A stretch of DNA of 62,706 nucleotides, from contig CANCJJ010000014.1 of the NCBI GenBank assembly GCA_947378305.1, positions 1 to 62,706 on the forward strand. Direction: 5' to 3'. Below, piece by piece: positions 60,630-62,706 of this stretch (positions within the stretch are counted from its first letter, which is position 1; every line of letters starts with the position of its first letter). Origin of the DNA: Phenylobacterium aquaticum. GTDB taxonomy: Bacteria > Pseudomonadota > Alphaproteobacteria > Caulobacterales > Caulobacteraceae. The notes under the pieces are model-generated. The model made no database searches, was not told the origin of the DNA, and saw nothing but the letters and a program-made list of their open reading frames with translations. The position numbers and the translations under genes were made by a program.

Positions 60630-61235
60630 ATGTCTGTTGACCACCTAAGTGACCCCGCGCCCGCCCTCGACATCGAGGCGGACGGCCGTCGTCGTCGAGG
60701 TCAGGACAACCGCGCCCGGATCGTCAAGGCCATGCTCGACCTCACCCGGGAAGGGGAAATCACCCCGGTCGCAGAACGGGTTGCCGCCCGGGCAGACGTA
60801 GGCCTGCGGACGGTTTTTCGGCACTTCAAGGACATGGACAGCCTCTATAGCGAGATGTCCGAGGTGATCGAAGTTGAGCTGGCGGGCGTGATTTACGAGC
60901 CCCTGAAGGCGACCTTCACCAAGGATCGGCTCATCGAACTGATCCAGCGCCGGGCCCTCGTCTTTGAACGGATCTCCCCGTTCAAATATGCCTCAGAAAT
61001 CCATCGCCACAGGTCACCCTTTCTGGAAAAGGGTCATGCCCGCATGGTCACGGGCATGCGCGCGGCGCTGAAATCGGCCTTCGGGGTCCGGCTGTCGGAA
61101 AACCCCGTGCGCTTTGAAGCTATGGACCTGATCCTCAGCTATGAGAGCTGGTCCAGGCTCCGTCGCGACCAGGGTTTGACACCCGAACAGGCCTGTGAGG
61201 TGCTGATCTGCGCCACGGAAGGCCTGCTGGCCTGA
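60630..61235 (+). CDS. TetR-family transcriptional regulator
   Basis: A 201-aa regulator. The N-terminal helix-turn-helix reads RARIVKAMLDLTREGEITPV and VAARADVGLRTVFRHFKDMD, typical of TetR, with helix 3 SVGLRTVFRHF-like. The C-terminal part is the ligand-binding/dimer domain. The likely targets are its own promoter and the adjacent GST/metallo-hydrolase genes, but no palindrome is evident in the 90-bp gap before it. ATG 60630 follows CGGAGTACCGACC. It converges on the DctA gene (14-bp gap). Confidence 0.93.
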   Translation: MSVDHLSDPAPALDIEADGRRRRGQDNRARIVKAMLDLTREGEITPVAERVAARADVGLRTVFRHFKDMDSLYSEMSEVIEVELAGVIYEPLKATFTKDRLIELIQRRALVFERISPFKYASEIHRHRSPFLEKGHARMVTGMRAALKSAFGVRLSENPVRFEAMDLILSYESWSRLRRDQGLTPEQACEVLICATEGLLA

Positions 61236-61249
61236 CACGGCCCCTGAGG

Positions 61250-62563
61250 TCAGTCGGCGGCCTTGTTATGGGGCAGATCGACGGCCGGGGCGAGCAGCCC
61301 GCCTTGATAGCCCCGGTCAAGCTCGCTCTTGAGCTTGTCCCGGTCCAGCTCACCTTCCCAGCCCGCCACAACAATGGCGGCAACGCCATTGCCGACAAAG
61401 TTGGTCAGGGCGCGACACTCGCTCATGAACCGGTCAACGCCGACCAGGACCGCCAGGGCGGTGATCGGGATTTGCGGCACCACGGCCAGGGTGGCTGCCA
61501 GGGTGATGAAGCCCGCCCCGGTGACACCACTCGCGCCCTTTGAGGTAATCATGGCGATAAGAAGCAGGCCGCCGAGCTGGCCAATGTCGAGGTGGGTATT
61601 GGTCGCCTGGGCGAGAAACAGCGTCGCCAGGGTCATGTAGATATTGGTCCCGTCCAGGTTGAAGCTATAGCCCGCCGGGACCACAACGCCGGTGACACCC
61701 CGCGAAACGCCTAAGGACTGCAGCTTCATCATCAGCTGGGGAAGGCTGGCCTCTGACGACGAGGCCCCCAGGACGATGAGCAGTTCCTCCCGGATATATC
61801 TGAGGAATTTGAACAGGGAAAAACCGCTAAACCGGGCAATCAGGCCAAGAACGACCGTGACGAAGAGGATGGCGGTCAGGTAGAAGGTCCCGACCAGGGC
61901 TCCCAGATGCACCAAGGCCCCCACGCCATACTTGCCGACGGTAAAGGCCATGGCGGCAAAGGCACCGACCGGGGCCAGGCGGACGACAAAACTCAGAATC
62001 CGAAAGAAAACCTGGGCCACCATGTCGATTCCGGCAGTGACCTGGGTACCGATCGTCCCCAGACGGGCGCAGGCCATGCCAAACAGAATGGCCAGAAGTA
62101 CCACCTGAAGCAGGTTACCCTCCGCAAAGGCGCCCACGAAGGTATCGGGAATTATGCCCAGAAGGATGCCGGCCAGTTCAGTATCGTGGGCCTTACTCAG
62201 ATAGCTGGTCGCCACGCTGGGATCGAGGCTGGCCAGATCGATGTTGAAGCCCTGCCCCGGCTTGAGCACCTCGCCAACAACAAGGCCGACCAGCAGGGCA
62301 AAGGTTGAGACCACCTCAAAATAGAGCAGGGTCTTGCCGCCGAGCCGGCCAAACTTCTTGAGGTCGCCCATATGCGCCATGCCCGCCGCGACCGTGCAAA
62401 AAATCACCGGGGCGACAATCATCTTGATCAGACGGATAAACCCGTCCCCGATGGGCTTCAGCGAGGCTCCCAGGTGCGGATCCAGGGCACCGAGGGTCAC
62501 CCCCAGGACAATGCCTACGAGGACCTGCACATAGAGCAGACCAAAAATCCTGAATATACGCAC
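61250..62563 (-). CDS. dctA: Dicarboxylate/amino acid:cation symporter (DctA type)
   Basis: A 437-aa inner-membrane transporter of the DAACS family. Hallmarks: [19 protein letters not shown] in TM2, the serine-rich hairpin [15 protein letters not shown] (near 275), [19 protein letters not shown] and the final [20 protein letters not shown]. These most resemble DctA, which imports C4-dicarboxylates (succinate, fumarate, malate) with protons or sodium. Start ATG 62563 is the standard N-terminus. The DctBD regulators are not in view, so substrate choice is inferred. Confidence 0.9.
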   Translation of the reverse strand: MRIFRIFGLLYVQVLVGIVLGVTLGALDPHLGASLKPIGDGFIRLIKMIVAPVIFCTVAAGMAHMGDLKKFGRLGGKTLLYFEVVSTFALLVGLVVGEVLKPGQGFNIDLASLDPSVATSYLSKAHDTELAGILLGIIPDTFVGAFAEGNLLQVVLLAILFGMACARLGTIGTQVTAGIDMVAQVFFRILSFVVRLAPVGAFAAMAFTVGKYGVGALVHLGALVGTFYLTAILFVTVVLGLIARFSGFSLFKFLRYIREELLIVLGASSSEASLPQLMMKLQSLGVSRGVTGVVVPAGYSFNLDGTNIYMTLATLFLAQATNTHLDIGQLGGLLLIAMITSKGASGVTGAGFITLAATLAVVPQIPITALAVLVGVDRFMSECRALTNFVGNGVAAIVVAGWEGELDRDKLKSELDRGYQGGLLAPAVDLPHNKAAD

Positions 62564-62636
62564 GCCCCGGCCCCGCCCTTATTCAACTCTAGGCCGGTTT
62601 TGTCGCAAGCCCGCGCAAGAACCGCAAGCCCGGACT

Positions 62637-62706
62637 TCAGGGGGCGGGCAGTATGCCAAGGTCCAGCCCGACATGGGGCAGGTCACGCCAAGCAATCTCA
62701 CGCGCC
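62637..62706 (-). CDS. C-terminal end of a further gene (partial)
   Basis: On the minus strand the frame from the window edge encodes 22 residues (EIAWRDLPHVGLDLGILP near the end) before a TGA at 62637-62639, upstream of dctA. Only this tail is visible, so no family can be assigned. It shows ordinary codon use, which supports a real gene end. Bases 62564-62636 between it and dctA hold three CGCAAG copies and nothing else recognised. Confidence 0.35.
   Translation of the reverse strand, partial: AREIAWRDLPHVGLDLGILPAP

Noticed and set aside
62604..62631. Two CGCAAGCCC copies with a third CGCAAG between.
   Set aside because: Only 9 bases long at the window edge; far too short and imperfect for a CRISPR or iteron array.

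Overview
The window is 62.7 kb of ordinary, gene-dense, GC-rich alphaproteobacterial chromosome (about 60 % GC by eye). It most likely comes from Caulobacterales or a close relative. The evidence is a DivK response regulator that matches the Caulobacter protein around Asp53, CtrA-like boxes and GANTC (CcrM) sites in front of cell-cycle or envelope genes, a DUF2336 protein, clpS-clpA beside a zinc-ribbon DinB, and the block pyrB / pyrC-like / plsY / dprA / topA / rnr / rpmG / divK / dinB that I recall as conserved across alphaproteobacteria. There is no rRNA operon, CRISPR array, prophage, transposase or insertion sequence. The only RNA genes found are tRNA-Thr(TGT) and tRNA-Asn(GTT).

Layout. 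1-10.8 kb: 3' end of a TerC-type membrane protein, metG, an amidase, tRNA-Thr, a YaiI/DUF188 protein, a cytochrome c lipoprotein, a two-gene RND efflux operon (adaptor and pump) and a class II aldolase-like protein. 10.9-20.8 kb: divergent mnmH and selD (selenouridine modification of tRNA), glpK, a DUF2336 gene with an AT-rich core, nadK, a Nudix hydrolase, a lytic transglycosylase, and an overlapping ThiO-like oxidase / acyl-CoA dehydrogenase pair. 20.9-33 kb: a mostly rightward housekeeping run with overlapping genes: a 60-aa protein, ruvX, pyrB, a LOG-family gene, an inactive-looking dihydroorotase, plsY, dprA, topA, rnr, an EamA protein, a Nudix hydrolase and rpmG with its terminator. 33-39 kb: divK (leftward), a HAD protein, dinB, clpS, clpA and two tandem secreted Cys-containing paralogues.

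39-42.5 kb: a leftward, tightly overlapping operon RidA / GDPD / DUF482 (FemAB-like) / HIT, preceded by a small secreted protein. 42.5-47 kb: a GT2-GtrA fusion overlapping a GT39-type glycosyltransferase, then a Tat-exported flavin amine oxidase followed by a small periplasmic cytochrome c. 47.3-51 kb: a fatty-acid module in which enoyl-CoA hydratase, DUF6285 and an APH-like kinase point left and an acyl-CoA dehydrogenase points right. 51-57.3 kb: Mpl-like Mur ligase, tRNA-Asn, a secreted clan-A-like glycoside hydrolase with a discoidin domain, an S4 pseudouridine synthase and an oligopeptide-binding lipoprotein. 57.4-62.7 kb: haloalkane dehalogenase, exported metallo-hydrolase, GST, TetR, DctA-type symporter and the end of one more gene.

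I found no wholly new large system. The most interesting signals are: a perfect 8-bp hairpin that would bury the mnmH ribosome-binding site; a CtrA-like box inside a 10-bp inverted repeat just before the lytic transglycosylase; divK with a CtrA-like box and two GANTC sites but no adjacent pleD; a divergent APH kinase / acyl-CoA dehydrogenase pair that resembles the two halves of animal ACAD10/11, sharing a 7-bp operator-like palindrome; an exported amine oxidase paired with a cytochrome c; and a dihydroorotase homologue that has lost its metal and catalytic residues, in an operon interrupted by a LOG gene.
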